64,000 nucleotides of DNA, taken from Lytechinus pictus (lineage: Eukaryota > Echinodermata > Echinoidea > Temnopleuroida > Toxopneustidae). The notes beneath the pieces were generated by a model. The model saw only the letters and a list, made by a program, of their open reading frames with translations. It was not told the origin of the DNA and did no database searches. Each line of letters begins with the position of its first letter. Position 1 is the stretch's first letter. Shown here piece after piece: positions 29,627 through 40,504 of the stretch. Location of the stretch: positions 34,327,001 to 34,391,000 of the forward strand of contig NC_087251.1 of the NCBI RefSeq assembly GCF_037042905.1, in the 5' to 3' direction. Made by a program: the position numbers and the translations under genes.

Positions 29627-31778
29627 CTGAAAGTAAGAGTTATACAATAAATATGCTCTCAACATAGAAGCCCGTCTTAAGTTTTTATAAATCCCCCCAT
29701 CATAAGCGTTGAGCACTATTTTCCAGTTTATAATCACTCTATTATTTTTATGTGTTTCAACTAAAACTGGTATGGTGTCGATATGAAAGCAAGCTCTCCA
29801 AAACCTATCCTGTATTTTGGGGGGGGGAGGGGGGTCAAACTTCCTAGGGGCCCATCTACGGGGGCTGAACGCTGAAAGTGAGAGGGCGAAGCAACCGAGT
29901 TGATAATAAGGGGGAAAAAAATCATTTTTAATGGTAAAAGTGAAAAATATTCACAAACAACGAAAAAATAACAGTCTCTTCACTTTTATAAGATTGGAAT
30001 GTGAGATAAATATTTCTTAAAAAACATTTTTTATTACCAAAGCTGTTTCATTTTCAAATTCCTACCAAAGCGTTCGCATTTCTTAACCCAAGTCTTAAAA
30101 AAATATGAGTCATAATCACCCATTAAATTTTGACATAGTAAGAAACAAGACTGCAGGCACACACCCTGAGTGAAACATTAATCAACAAGTCTTCACAAAA
30201 GACTAACACAATCATGTAAAGCTTGCTGTTTAGGGGCCATCAGTAGAAAACTCATCGTAGGCTGTGCATTGAGACCCCTTAACTCAAGTGAATGCTTTGC
30301 GCAGCAGACTGGTAAAAAACGGGATTAGATTCCCCGGATGGCGGATGTTGCTATTTACCTTTCCCAGCATCCCCCGCGGTTGATCCAGCCTCACTACTTG
30401 GTTTGTGTGCATTTGCCCTTTTCTTGTTGAATTCCATCACAGCAGCAAATTCTGAAATAGAGAATAATCGTTCAATGAGAAAACTCAATATTGTAGGCCC
30501 TTTTATGCCCGGCTTTTAAACTTCAATCACACCAACAAAATTGACTCCAAACGACCAATGATATGCCATTGGTAATAAGGACCGTTTAATCATTTATATT
30601 TGTTGATTTTGGTGTAAATTAGATCTTTAAATATTGTTAGACCCTTCTCCCAGATAATTATGTTTATATATATATATATATACATAATTCAAAAAGAAAT
30701 AAAAACTCCGTAATGAAAGCTTTTTCACTTTTCATTACGAAGTTTTTTTTTTTTTTTGAATTGTTTATTGGACTAACTCCGAGCAGAACATTTCCACTTT
30801 GTTTATATATATATATGTATATACGATTATGTAAAAAAAAAGTAATTTGAACACTTATCTTACTGATTAACACACAGAAAAAAAAGTATACCCAAAGTTT
30901 TTCAGCGAATACCGAATAGATTTATACCGAAAGAAATAAAAATACGCAGATATTTTTTCACTTTGGTCAGAATCCAGACCAAAATACATTTTCCTGTAAC
31001 ATCGCAAAAAAAAAATTCATATTATGTCAGTGTGTATTTCGATGCGTGTGCGTACACTGTAAAATATTGTGTAAAATTTTAACCAGCACGGGGCTAATTA
31101 TGAGTCCAACCAGTTTTGAGCAATATTTTACCCAATTGTCCAGTAAGGTTAAAAAATAAGCAGCAATTACTTTAGAATGGGCAAAATTTTCATCACGTTG
31201 GATAAATAAAAAAATGCCCAATGTTGGTTGGACACATAAGTACCCTCATGGAGCATTTTTACCCAATATTTTTTAGAGTGTACTATGTGCCTGCCGCGTT
31301 TTCTTCGAAAGACGTTTTACACCCCTTCTCGATAAGCAAGAGACCAAATTATTTTTTACATACGGTCGCATCATCAATGCCTATGATTAATTACCTTCAA
31401 ATGCTATCGTACCGTCACCATTTAGATCAAAGTCGGCCAGCATCTCAGGGATTTCGTCTTGGATGACGTCATCCTGCAGAATTTCTAGAACCATCTTTAG
31501 TTCGTCTGTCCTGAAAGTGTGGAAGTGATTTTGTTAAACAATATTACAATATCCTTGAAGTATTATTGTTACAATATATGATTTTTGTTTTCTACATTAC
31601 AATTGGTTTCTTTTACATGGTTTTATCACCTTACTACTCCTCAGACTGTTGGTTTTATAATATTTAATCAAAATTATACTTATCATAATTATAAGAAAAT
31701 ATTAATTGGTTCATGCTGTTAACAATCACATTACATTTCACCTGTAATATCAGTGACAGCCCCCTCCCCTCTCTCTCG

Positions 31779-31810
<32 letters not shown>

Positions 31811-34800
31811 CGCACCCTTAAACACACACAAACACGCCCACAAATACTTCATATTGCTGAGAAAGGCTGCAGTCAGTACCCGAAAATTTCGAGGTAACTC
31901 TTGAAGATCAATTTTTTTCCCGGTGCGTTGAGAGCAAAAGCTTGAATCAATATTTATTTTCAACCAACACAGATGAACTTTCATGATACTCATCTGAAAA
32001 CAAATGGTGGTGGTGATTTTTTTTCACTCGCCAGGTGCGGCATCAGGTTATGGGGAGGGAGCAACTAAACTTTTACTTTCTAAATTGAATTAAAGTTGTA
32101 ATACATTATAGTTACAAGACATAAACTCACTTTTGTTCTTATAGTGTCTTCTCTCTTCCTTTTCTTTAACTTTTCTTCCTATTCATTTATACTTGAAAAA
32201 TCAAAGCGCGACCGCCCCCTGTCGGTTATACGCCGTCCCTGTCACTCTTGTAAACTTATGTTCGATAATTTGTAAAAAATAAAATTGCTAATTTTATTTT
32301 GATTGTAATCCTTTATGTTTGGATTTGAAATCAATAAAAATAAACTTGTAACTTGTAAACATTATTGATGTAATACTTACCTCATGTTTCCTGTGCCCTC
32401 TTTATCAAAGACTTTGAATACATCGGCAAGGTCATTTCCCTCATCTTCGTGTCTTATCTTCGACATAATGAGGAGAAAATCTGTGAAGTCAATCCATCGG
32501 CCACGCTCTATAGTTAGACAAGAACAAAAGAGAAGATAAACTTGTAATTGATACCCACTATGCACTATGCAAACCTGCATGTTATGCACATGCATGTTAA
32601 CTGCCATATTGTAATGATGGTGTGTTATATTTTAATGTTTTCTCTTTAATATGCCATCTTTTTGTTCTCACACAATGTATTTATACATGTTAGATATCTG
32701 TGTATTTTCATACCCCGAAAGGGGTCGACAGAAATCTGCAAATATAGTTCAAGTTCAAGTTAAAAAAGTTCACTATACAGTTAGGCAAGAAAATAAGGGA
32801 TAATTTGATTCATGCTATATTTAGGCAAGAGAAAAGGGTAACTTGTAATTGCTGCGGTACGGTATTGATAGAGGGCTGACCATGCAAAAGACACAATTTT
32901 ACGTTTTTTGAACATGTTTATTGCAAAAAAAGTGGTGGAGTTGCAGCACCCCCCCCCCCCTCCCCTGTCCCTGACTACTAATGGCAATTCGAAGTAAAAG
33001 TCGTCTTTTCATCCAATCAGATGTACGGATTTCAGTAGCTTATTACAATGATTCATTTCATGAAAGCTAGGCTCTCCTTATTTAGTTCTTACCGAAACCA
33101 TTGGCGTCGTGTAGATCATTGATTATGTCATTCATCTTGGATTCGGAAGGATTTTCCCCAACTGAACGGAGTAAGAACCCAGTCTTCTTGAACGATACCA
33201 AACCATTCTCCTCCCTGTCCAGAAGCTGGAAAGCATTCTTGAAAGCTACAATATCAGAAAGGGTAAATTAATAAAGCATTTTGAAACAAATGCTCAGTAA
33301 AATTTTGCAAACACATCATCAACTTTTACAATCATATCCAGTGAAAAGTACTAAGTGACGTTCTCATCCAACATATATCTGAATACGAGGACAGAAATTG
33401 ACATGTACACTTTAAAAAAACACTAGAGGTTTTTAGAGGGGGAGTTCACCATGAAGAAAAGCTTGTAGTAAAACAATAGTAGAAAAAATGATAAAAATAT
33501 TGGTGAAGGTTTGAGGAAAATCCATTAAAGATTAAGGAAGTTATTAGAATCTAAATTTTGGATTTGTGACGTCATAAACGAGCAACTGCCCTATAATTAT
33601 GTTACGTAATGTAAAATGCATAAATTTCAATATTTTAATGGTTCGTAATGAATTGTTTTTTGTTTGCTTTTTAGGAACGGGTGTGAAATAATTTGTTTAT
33701 TGATATACTAAATGTACAATAAACATCATTTTCAATTTCATGAGAAAATAACATCTCATTGATTTTTTTTTACCATTCAACATAGGAAAGCTGCTCGCAT
33801 ATGACGTCACAAATCAAATAGTTTAATATCTAACAGCTTTTTTATTCTTTGATGGATTTTTATCAAATCTTCGGCACCATTTTTTTATTATTTTTACAAT
33901 AAACTTTTTTTTTTAGTACGGGTGAATTTAAGGTGAAAATGTTGTGTGTCGTATGGGACTCAGAAATGTCCCGTACGACACGCAACATGTTTGGACAGCA
34001 GTTTAAAAAGTGTTGTGAAAATGGCTCTTTTTTCTAGCATAGAATCGCCCATCTACAAAATTCTGGATAGATAACATTCACTAGGCAATGCAGAAGCGTA
34101 AGCCGTTTCTGATTTTAAATTAAATGGCCCGTATTCTGAAGTCGGGTTTAATTTAAACTCTGGTTTAAAGTTGTAGTTTAACTATGGATAGCCAATAATG
34201 GCATAAATATCTAACCGTAGAATTTCAATGTATCAGCTCATTTTTCTCTCGAATCATTCTTCACTGTTTCGGAAGGATAAATAAGATAGCTTTCTTCACC
34301 ATTTACGAGTTAGATATAGTAAATATAAGAAACATACTCTATGTAAGGAAAATTTTGACATTTTTTGGTTTTCCATAATTTTAGCACAGAGTTAGACCAT
34401 GGTCTAAGTTAAACCTGACTTCAGAATACGGGCCAATGAGTTTAAGCTGTTAACAAAGTTTTGGAGCAATGTGTTCTGTATGTTTGTTTGATTAATTGTT
34501 ATTCAAAAGAATTATTTACATTACGAAGCATGGTGTAAAAAGGGTGCGACTATTTTTATTTATTTAAGATCATGCATGAAAAACTTACAAAAGAGACATC
34601 AAAGAAAAACTACTAGCGGAAAAAAAACCAACAGATACATCTACAGCTGGATTACCCCGTCATTTAATGCTGCTTAACTTCGAATGCAATATATTTTAAT
34701 AATACAGATGGAGAATAAAGGTGAAAGGTGTACAATAACAATATAAAAATGAAAAGAAACAAATCATGACATAAAAACACGAAAGAGATGCAGGAGCGGG

Positions 34801-37800
34801 GAAGAGAGAGGGCGAGAGGGAGAGGGTGGGGGGAGATGGTGAGCCGCATAGAGAATTTGGATACTGAGTACAGAAGAAAGAAAAGAAAAGAACGTTGAGG
34901 AAAATGACATGAACAATGGCAGTGTATGTATTACATGTCTTATTTCAATGTATCAATGTATGTTATAGACTGTAAAGTATAAAGTAAAATGATATTTGTA
35001 ATTGTAGTTGAAAAATATGACATCATTAATACGTATGGCGCCATCGAGAAGGTTTTCAATTAAAGGCAGTATTATACGTGACCAATAACACGTGGGTGTA
35101 AACTTATTCAAAACCATAGAAAAGTGGTATTATATGTATAAAGAGATCAGAAATTGAACTCTTTGTCAAAAAAAATAATGGCCTGTATTCTGAAGTCCGG
35201 CTTATGGAAAGCCAAAGATATCAAAATACTATTAATATTGTATTTCTATTGTTTCCTCCATCATATTCACGAGCTTTAACGGTAAAGAAAACAGTTTTGG
35301 TCATTATTCTCAGACAAATATGAATGCTGATAAATTGGAGCTCTATCATGTGTACTGTGTCACAATTGGCCATCCATAGTTTAACCACAACTTCGGACAA
35401 GAGTTTTAAATAAATCCCGAGTTCAGAATCATTTATTTAAATGGGAGATCTTGCGACTGGGACTGAGTGCACTTCAAGTTGTAAAGATCGTTAAAAAATA
35501 TATAATTTCCTTACCTTCAATTTCTTCTTCCGTGAAATTTTCAGCCTGTAAAATAATAACAATGTGTGATTACATAACAAATGAAATTTGTTTCGTTTGT
35601 TATATTTAACACCTTTTTAAAAGAAATATCTATTTCATGCAGTATCCTATATAACCGTGCATTTTTTAAAATCAAAATTACTTCTTCACTTGAAGCATAT
35701 TCTGCAGTGTCACAAATACATATTATTGTGTAGTTGCAAATACATTTTTAAAGATGGTATTTATTCAGTACTTGACATTATTAGAGTAACTCATTAGCGC
35801 ACCCTCTAGTGCTCTCTATCTCTCTCTGTCTCTGTATCTATCCATCCATCCATCTATCTCTCTCTCTGTCTATCTATTTATCTATCTATCCATCCATCTA
35901 TTTATCTATCTATCTATCTCTCATTTATATATCTATCTATCTGCCTGTCTGTCAGTCCGTCCACCCGCCTATCTATCTATCTATCTTTTTTTCTTTCTGT
36001 CTATGTATCTGCATAACGACGGTCTGAGCTATTTTAGGGAAGTGGAGCCGCGATAACAATGATTTTTTATGACAGATTATGAAAAATCACATTCATTCAT
36101 TCATTCTTCTTCTTTTAAACGCGCCGACACGTGATGATTATGTCAATGGACCGAAAAACACGTTTTACAGAAATTGTGAACTATGGGATGTAAAAATGAT
36201 CCTTTGATGGTCATATTCTTAATATAAGGAAGTAAATTCGAGTCTTTGCACATGCATGCATGGGCTGTTGTACTGTCTATGTTTATACCAGGCGTATAAG
36301 AAGGGGAAGATGTATAAGAAGAAGGAGTATAGTAGGAGAAGAAGAAGAAGAAGAAAAGGAGGAGGAGAAGAAGAAGAATTAAGAAGAAGAAGAAGAGGAA
36401 GAGAAAAAAAGGAAGAGGAAGAAGATGGGGGAGATTAAGAAGAAGAAGGGGAGGGGAGAAAGACGAAGTAGTTTAGTAGAAGTAATTTTGTAAGCAATAG
36501 TACGTAGCATTAGTGGCTGGATCATTTACCTTCATCACCACCATCGTAATTGCATTCATTATCATTTCACTATATTGCAGGTGTATGCAGGTAATAGACT
36601 TCTCCTTTTCATCTTTGTGTGCAAGATGGTATTTGGATCGAACTTCCTAAAGACCAGCCAATGATTTAATATCTATTTTTCGGGTATGTTTCCCCGATTT
36701 TTCAACTATAGCGCCACATTTTTACACGCCACATTTTTCACAATCGTCATCCTAAAAAAAAATGGGGTTTAGGGTTTTCACGCTAAACAAAAAAATGATT
36801 TGAAGAGCACGATTTGATAACTATGAACGCACTAGAAAAGGTGCAAGGGTGCATGGCATTCTGAATTGATAAAACGAGGGTTGCGTGAAATAGGAAGCTA
36901 AGATAACAATTAACGAATATTCTTCAACAATAGAGCACCTTAACTCTTTCATGTACTACATAAATTATTCTTATAAGAGGTATAGGGAACGCTACAAGGT
37001 AAGGGACCGGGTGACCGCCCCTATATAATTTGTCAGGTACTGAAAAAAAGCAAAAATAGATATGCCTCGAAGTTCGTCATTTCCATGTGTTCTCTGATAT
37101 ACCTCGATCAGAAAATACCAGGTATTCTTCGTGTAACTCTATGCCCCCTGAGACACATGCGTCTGGTTTGAAGCCGGCTCGACATCGCTTTTGGGGCAGC
37201 CTTTATGCCTGCAATTGGAAGCCACCTGGGCCCCGTCTTACAAAGAGTTTCGATTGATCCGATCAATCACAACTATGGATGGTCAGCAACGGCAACATCT
37301 AAAATGCAAATTTGTTCAAAATATTTTCTAGATATGATGCATATTCATGCATTCCTCATTCTCTTGGAGATTCAGTTTGATTATCTTTGTTTACAAAGGA
37401 CACTGTGCACATTTCCTGGAGAAAAAATTATGACATTGATGGATTTCCATAATGTACTTCAGGTTAATCGGATCAATCGTAACTCTTTGTAAGACGGGAC
37501 CCTGGAGCAGGGGCGGCGGAGCGAAGTTGAAAGTGGGGGGCACAGGGAAAAAAGGGCACCTTTCCTATCAAAAATGGCACTATCTTCAAATAAAGAAAAA
37601 ATGACTCATTTACAGTGGTGTAATGAGCCTAAAATTTTAAGGGGGCTAGATATGTCGTATCATGTAAAATCTATAAGCTGCGAGCGAGCAAAAATTCTGA
37701 CATTTTTCAAACGAAAATCAAATTTTGTGATAGATTTTGACATAATGTGCAGAGAATATCATATTTTACCCTTCTATCTTTCCTTTCCTTTTCCCTTTTT

Positions 37801-40504
37801 TTCTTGGTCGTGAAAAAAGACATTGGGAAGGGGGAGCCCCCAAGCCTCCCCCAATCTGTACGCCACTTACATGACTCATGAATAAGGCACGTAGGATTAT
37901 TCTTACAAGTTTTTTCCCTTCATAAGTAGTAACATCTAAAAATGAGAATATTGTTTTCTTGTTTCACATGAAACGGATCCTTTTCGCAGGTACGTGCACA
38001 TGAAAGGGACACAGAACACTTTCGTGAGGGGAAATTTTCTTGGGTAAAAGGGGCACTGATACGAGAAAGCTAGGGCATCCAAAAGAAGGCAAATGGGCAC
38101 TTGCTAACCGCATAGAAAGGGTATGAAAGGGGCACAGAACACGTTCGTGAGGGGCATTTTTCTTGGGTAAACAGGGGCACTGATTCGAGAAAGGGCACTT
38201 ATAAGAAGGGAAGGGGCACTTGCTCACACATAAAACGGGTCGTTCTCAGGTGAAAGGGGCATAGAACACGGCCATGAGGGGGGATATATTTGTTAAAGAT
38301 TGGCACTGATACGAGAAATAGCACTTGCCATAACACATAAAACGGGTCATTCTTAAATGAAAGGGGTACGGAACACGTTCGAGGAGGGGGGTGGGCATTT
38401 TGGGGTAAAAATTGGCACTTATACGAGAAAGGGCATTTGGTAACGCCTAAAACGGGCCCTCCTTAGGTAAAAGGGGCATAGTACACGTTCGTGAAGGGGG
38501 GGGCATTTTTCTGGCGTAAAAGGGGGCACTTTTCAATGTTTTAAAAAGTGGGGGTGGGGGATCGCCGCCCCTGCCATGGAGATTATTATTATGTCCCTGT
38601 TAAACATGGTCGAGGCCTGCAATGTGTGTCTACACCTAAGGTCTGCCCCTAAGCCGGCTTCACGTCACACGAGTCACTTTACAAGTTTCGTTAGCCTTAA
38701 CTATTGCTCCTTAATTCTAGTTCGGTGGTCAAGCAGGGGTGACACGACATTTGCTCCTGCGGAAATTGCTCCGGGCTTAGTTTCGTCTAAGACGTAGGGT
38801 AAGGGTTAGGGTTGCAATAGGGTTTTATGTTAGGTTTAGGGTATAGGGCAAAGTTTAAAACCCATGGTTGTAGTTGGTCATTTTATTAGCGTGTGGAATT
38901 CGGAGCGGAGCAAATGTCGCCGGAGTAAATGTCATGGAATCAGAGGTGAAAAGGGGTTATTGCTACAATTAATGATATTCTATAAAGAAAAAAAAAACAT
39001 CTTTGAATAGCGTATTGTAACACATTGTGAAAGAGTGCACTGTCCCACATCATTTTCATTTCGTTATATATCTTCACGCTTGGTTGACCAGGTGGGTGTT
39101 TCATAAAGCTGTTCGTAAGTTAAGAGCGATTTTAAGAATGACTGGTGATCCTTTCTAATGGCAAATGGTATATTCATTAGCGATGGTTTTGCGCGTAAGA
39201 AAGGATCACCAGTCGTTCTTAAAGTCGCTCTTAACTTACGAACAGCTTTGTGAAACGGCTCCCAGGAGACACTGTAACAGCATCGGGATTTCTAAGTGGA
39301 GGGCAAAAAAAATTTGTTGGTGTAAGGGCGAACATGAAAAAATTATACCCATTATTTAGTTATTATTTTACAATTTGTTATGTCATTTTTGTTTAAATTT
39401 CTGGGGAGGGAAAGGGGTGGGCAAAATCCCCCATGCCCCCCTCCCCTCTTGATTCCACCACTGATTATTAATTGCAAGCCCGATGTTTACAGGCAGCTAT
39501 TATTTGAGCCTCGGCAGCCATCGGTCATTTGCACTTCTTTCATTTAGATTATTGAGTTTATTACAACGATATTTATTTGTAATTATTTGAATACTTATTA
39601 TATTACGGACTTTGATGTAAAATTCCAATTATCTAACTAAATATCACAATGGGAAGTCAATTCTAACATAATACCCCATTAAAAATTTGTTTTTTTAACA
39701 TCATTATGGATTTGTTTGAACTAAACAACGTGGTCAACTATATCGATTCCGATTTGATATTAAATTGGGACTGATTTTACAGAAAGGTTTCGAATGGGAC
39801 ATCACAAAATTTACATACCGTCTTCAGGAATGTTCAGAATGTTTTTGCAGGAAGGGCCTGATTATGCAATAACTTCACAGTAAGTTGGTAATTTTGACGG
39901 TTTAGAATATATTTTGTTATGTACTGAAAAAAATGAGGCTTAAGCCCCCAGACACCTTCCCATCTAGCGCACCCTCTTCTGGTGGTTTCACCATACCTGG
40001 TCTTAATATCTGACAGAGAAGCTGGGAATATACTGTTTGTACCCAAAGAATGACAGCATCAATTTACAGACAAGTCGATTTTTGCACTCTTGTAAGAATC
40101 AAGTCCACACAAACAAAACAATAATTTCAATATATATATAAATAAAAGGAATGACAAGAAATGCACTTAAAATTCTGTCGAAATCGCCAAAACCCTTTTA
40201 CTTTACATCAGATTTTGATGACATTTCTAGCGTTATTATATGCTCGTTGGAATTTTCTCAATTTATAAAAAAAAGCTAATCGATGACAATGATATTTCAA
40301 GCAGCACCTTATTACGTTCAATACTACTTTCTTTTTATTAAAAATTAACAGAAAGGGAAATGTAGTTCCAGATATCATTAGACAAACAAATCTTTGACGC
40401 ATTTCATTTCTCGTTCTTTTGGTAACTCGCATTTATGAAATGAAGAATACATTAAACAAAGCTTATGAAATGCCATACTCATAAAATACTAACATACATA
40501 CCAT
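29532..40504 (-). CDS. calmodulin-like EF-hand protein with two alternative last exons
   Basis: Exons read, in order: ATG (tentative), AENFTEEEIE, then an EF1 region FKNAFQLLDREENGLVSFKK, an EF2 region ending ERGRWIDFTDFLLIMSK, EF3 (FKVFDKEGTGNMRTDEL) and EF4 (MLADFDLNGDGTIAFE). It tracks calmodulin from end to end but is 174 or 176 residues because of a C-terminal extension. EF1 has Lys at loop position 12, EF2 has a four-residue insertion, EF3 keeps D and E at positions 1 and 12, and EF4 is canonical. It is therefore a divergent calmodulin/troponin-C-like Ca2+ sensor, probably cytosolic. A separate ATG exon followed by a 31-nt exon is also how vertebrate calmodulin genes begin. Two last exons (30351-30451 or 29532-29626) can follow the same donor. 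I do not recognise a named orthologue. Confidence 0.85.
30351..30451 (-). CDS. EF-hand gene proximal alternative last exon (Glu at loop position 12)
   Basis: 101 nt from acceptor ATTTCAG to TAG. It completes the split codon as GAA (Glu144) and reads EFAAVMEFNKKRANAHKPSS then EAGSTAGDAGKGK and stop. A minus-strand AATAAA lies near 30030-30035. It is clearly paralogous to 29532-29626. Confidence 0.88.
31055..31280. mobile_element. MITE family B, copy 1 (226 bp, TA-flanked)
   Basis: Inverted ends cactgtaaaatatt and (complement) cactctaaaaaatatt, then gggtaaaa-type and gtccaacca blocks in both arms; flanked by TA on both sides (31053-31054, 31281-31282). The centre shares ggttaaaaaataagcagcaa with the copy at 59330-59545. 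TA flanks suggest a Tc1/mariner-type mobiliser. Confidence 0.75.
31395..31510 (-). CDS. EF-hand gene exon 5 (EF4 loop positions 1-11)
   Basis: 116 nt. RTDELKMVLEILQDDVI and DEIPEMLADFDLNGDGTIAF then E. The EF4 loop starts at residue 133 (D-L-N-G-D-G-T-I-A-F-E) and the exon stops after the first base of the codon for position 12. Donor GAAG then GTAATT. Confidence 0.93.
31762..31811. repeat. TC and AC dinucleotide microsatellites
   Basis: (tc)n followed by (ac)n in the intron between EF-hand exons 5 and 4. Confidence 0.85.
32381..32507 (-). CDS. EF-hand gene exon 4 (inserted EF2 and EF3 loop start)
   Basis: 127 nt. ERGRWIDFTDFLLIMSK aligns with calmodulin's TIDFPEFLTMMARK, and FKVFDKEGTGNM with FRVFDKDGNGYI. 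Compared with calmodulin, loop 2 (HDANGFERGRWID) has four extra residues. Confidence 0.92.
33093..33245 (-). CDS. EF-hand gene exon 3 (degenerate EF1)
   Basis: 153 nt. FKNAFQLLDREENG and LLRSVGENPSESKMNDIIND align with calmodulin's FKEAFSLFDKDGDG and [20 protein letters not shown]. The first loop (residues 21-32) ends in Lys where a bidentate Glu is needed, so Ca2+ binding there is doubtful. Confidence 0.92.
33435..33930. mobile_element. foldback MITE in the EF-hand intron
   Basis: About 490 bp with long imperfect inverted arms. The left arm has gagttcaccatg, gtaaaacaatagtagaaa and gaggaaaatccattaaag, and the right arm has their complements; the arms meet around inverted tgacgtca motifs near 33567 and 33804. 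No gene. Confidence 0.65.
33938..33989. other. hairpin in an EF-hand gene intron
   Basis: Arms atgttgtgtgtcgtatgggac and its near-complement gtcccgtacgacacgcaaca are separated by an 8-nt loop (tcagaaat). The mismatches would be G-U pairs in RNA read from one strand. Confidence 0.55.
34126..34434. mobile_element. MITE family A, copy 2 (best preserved)
   Basis: Starts ggcccgtattctgaagtcgg and ends in the complement of ggcccgtattctgaagtcag. The interior again has the taaactctggttta / ttagaccatggtctaa inverted pair. About 309 bp. Confidence 0.8.
35180..35432. mobile_element. MITE family A, copy 3 (decayed)
   Basis: Left end ggcctgtattctgaagtccg is clear; the right end survives only as gagttcagaatc. 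The interior is rearranged, with the gccatccatagtttaaccacaac block inverted relative to copies 1 and 2. Confidence 0.6.
35515..35545 (-). CDS. EF-hand gene exon 2 (31 nt)
   Basis: AENFTEEEIE plus one base; it matches calmodulin's ADQLTEEQIA start. Acceptor TTACAG, donor GAAG then GTAAGG. The 31-nt length equals that of the corresponding vertebrate calmodulin exon. Confidence 0.85.
35815..35992. repeat. TCTA/TC microsatellite
   Basis: Interrupted (tcta)n with (tc)n in the first large intron of the EF-hand gene. Confidence 0.9.
36298..36476. repeat. GAA/GAAG purine tract
   Basis: Long polypurine (gaa/gag)n run that could adopt triplex DNA. The Lys/Glu/Arg-rich reading frame over it is an artefact. 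Confidence 0.85.
37228..37502. mobile_element. MITE family C (275 bp, long inverted ends)
   Basis: Left end gggccccgtcttacaaagag and right end ctctttgtaagacgggaccc. The match continues inward through cgattgatccgatcaat and its complement, giving arms of about 40 bp. The target duplication is unclear. The hAT element at 37508 inserted beside its right end. Confidence 0.78.
37508..38573. mobile_element. hAT-type nonautonomous element (1066 bp) with 8-bp target duplication
   Basis: Perfect 11-bp inverted ends caggggcggcg and cgccgcccctg. Flanks are ccctggag (37500-37507) and ccatggag (38574-38581), a 7/8 match. The interior has about five tandem units of roughly 110-120 bp built from gaaaggggcacagaacacg, ttcgtgaggggg, cattttctggggtaaa and ggcactgatacgagaaa. 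No transposase. Confidence 0.82.
38739..38937. mobile_element. small MITE with inverted ends
   Basis: The left arm (gacatttgctcctgcgg, ttgctccg) and right arm (cggagcaaatgtcgccgg, taaatgtcatgg) are imperfect inverses. The centre has tttagggttagggt-like words that resemble telomeric repeat by chance. Confidence 0.55.
39093..39263. mobile_element. near-perfect palindromic MITE
   Basis: Arms of about 65 bp: tttcataaagctgttcgtaa, gttaagagcga and ctggtgatcctttct on the left, with their complements on the right ending at tgaaacggctc. Flanked by ccagg on both sides (39088-39092, and directly after gctc at the right), a possible 5-bp duplication. Confidence 0.7.
40502..40504 (-). CDS. tentative start-codon exon of the EF-hand gene
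   Basis: Minus strand reads TCAGAAAATG then GTATGT: an ATG with A at -3, followed at once by a good donor, as expected if the gene starts like calmodulin. A minus-strand TATAAAG lies near 40752. Other ATG-GT sites exist (near 39987 and 41104), so this choice is weak. Confidence 0.3.

Noticed and set aside
36256..36438. Lys/Glu/Arg-rich frame
   Set aside because: Translation of a polypurine GAA tract.
38790..38850. Telomere-like ttaggg words
   Set aside because: Only a few imperfect copies in the centre of a small MITE; not a telomeric array.
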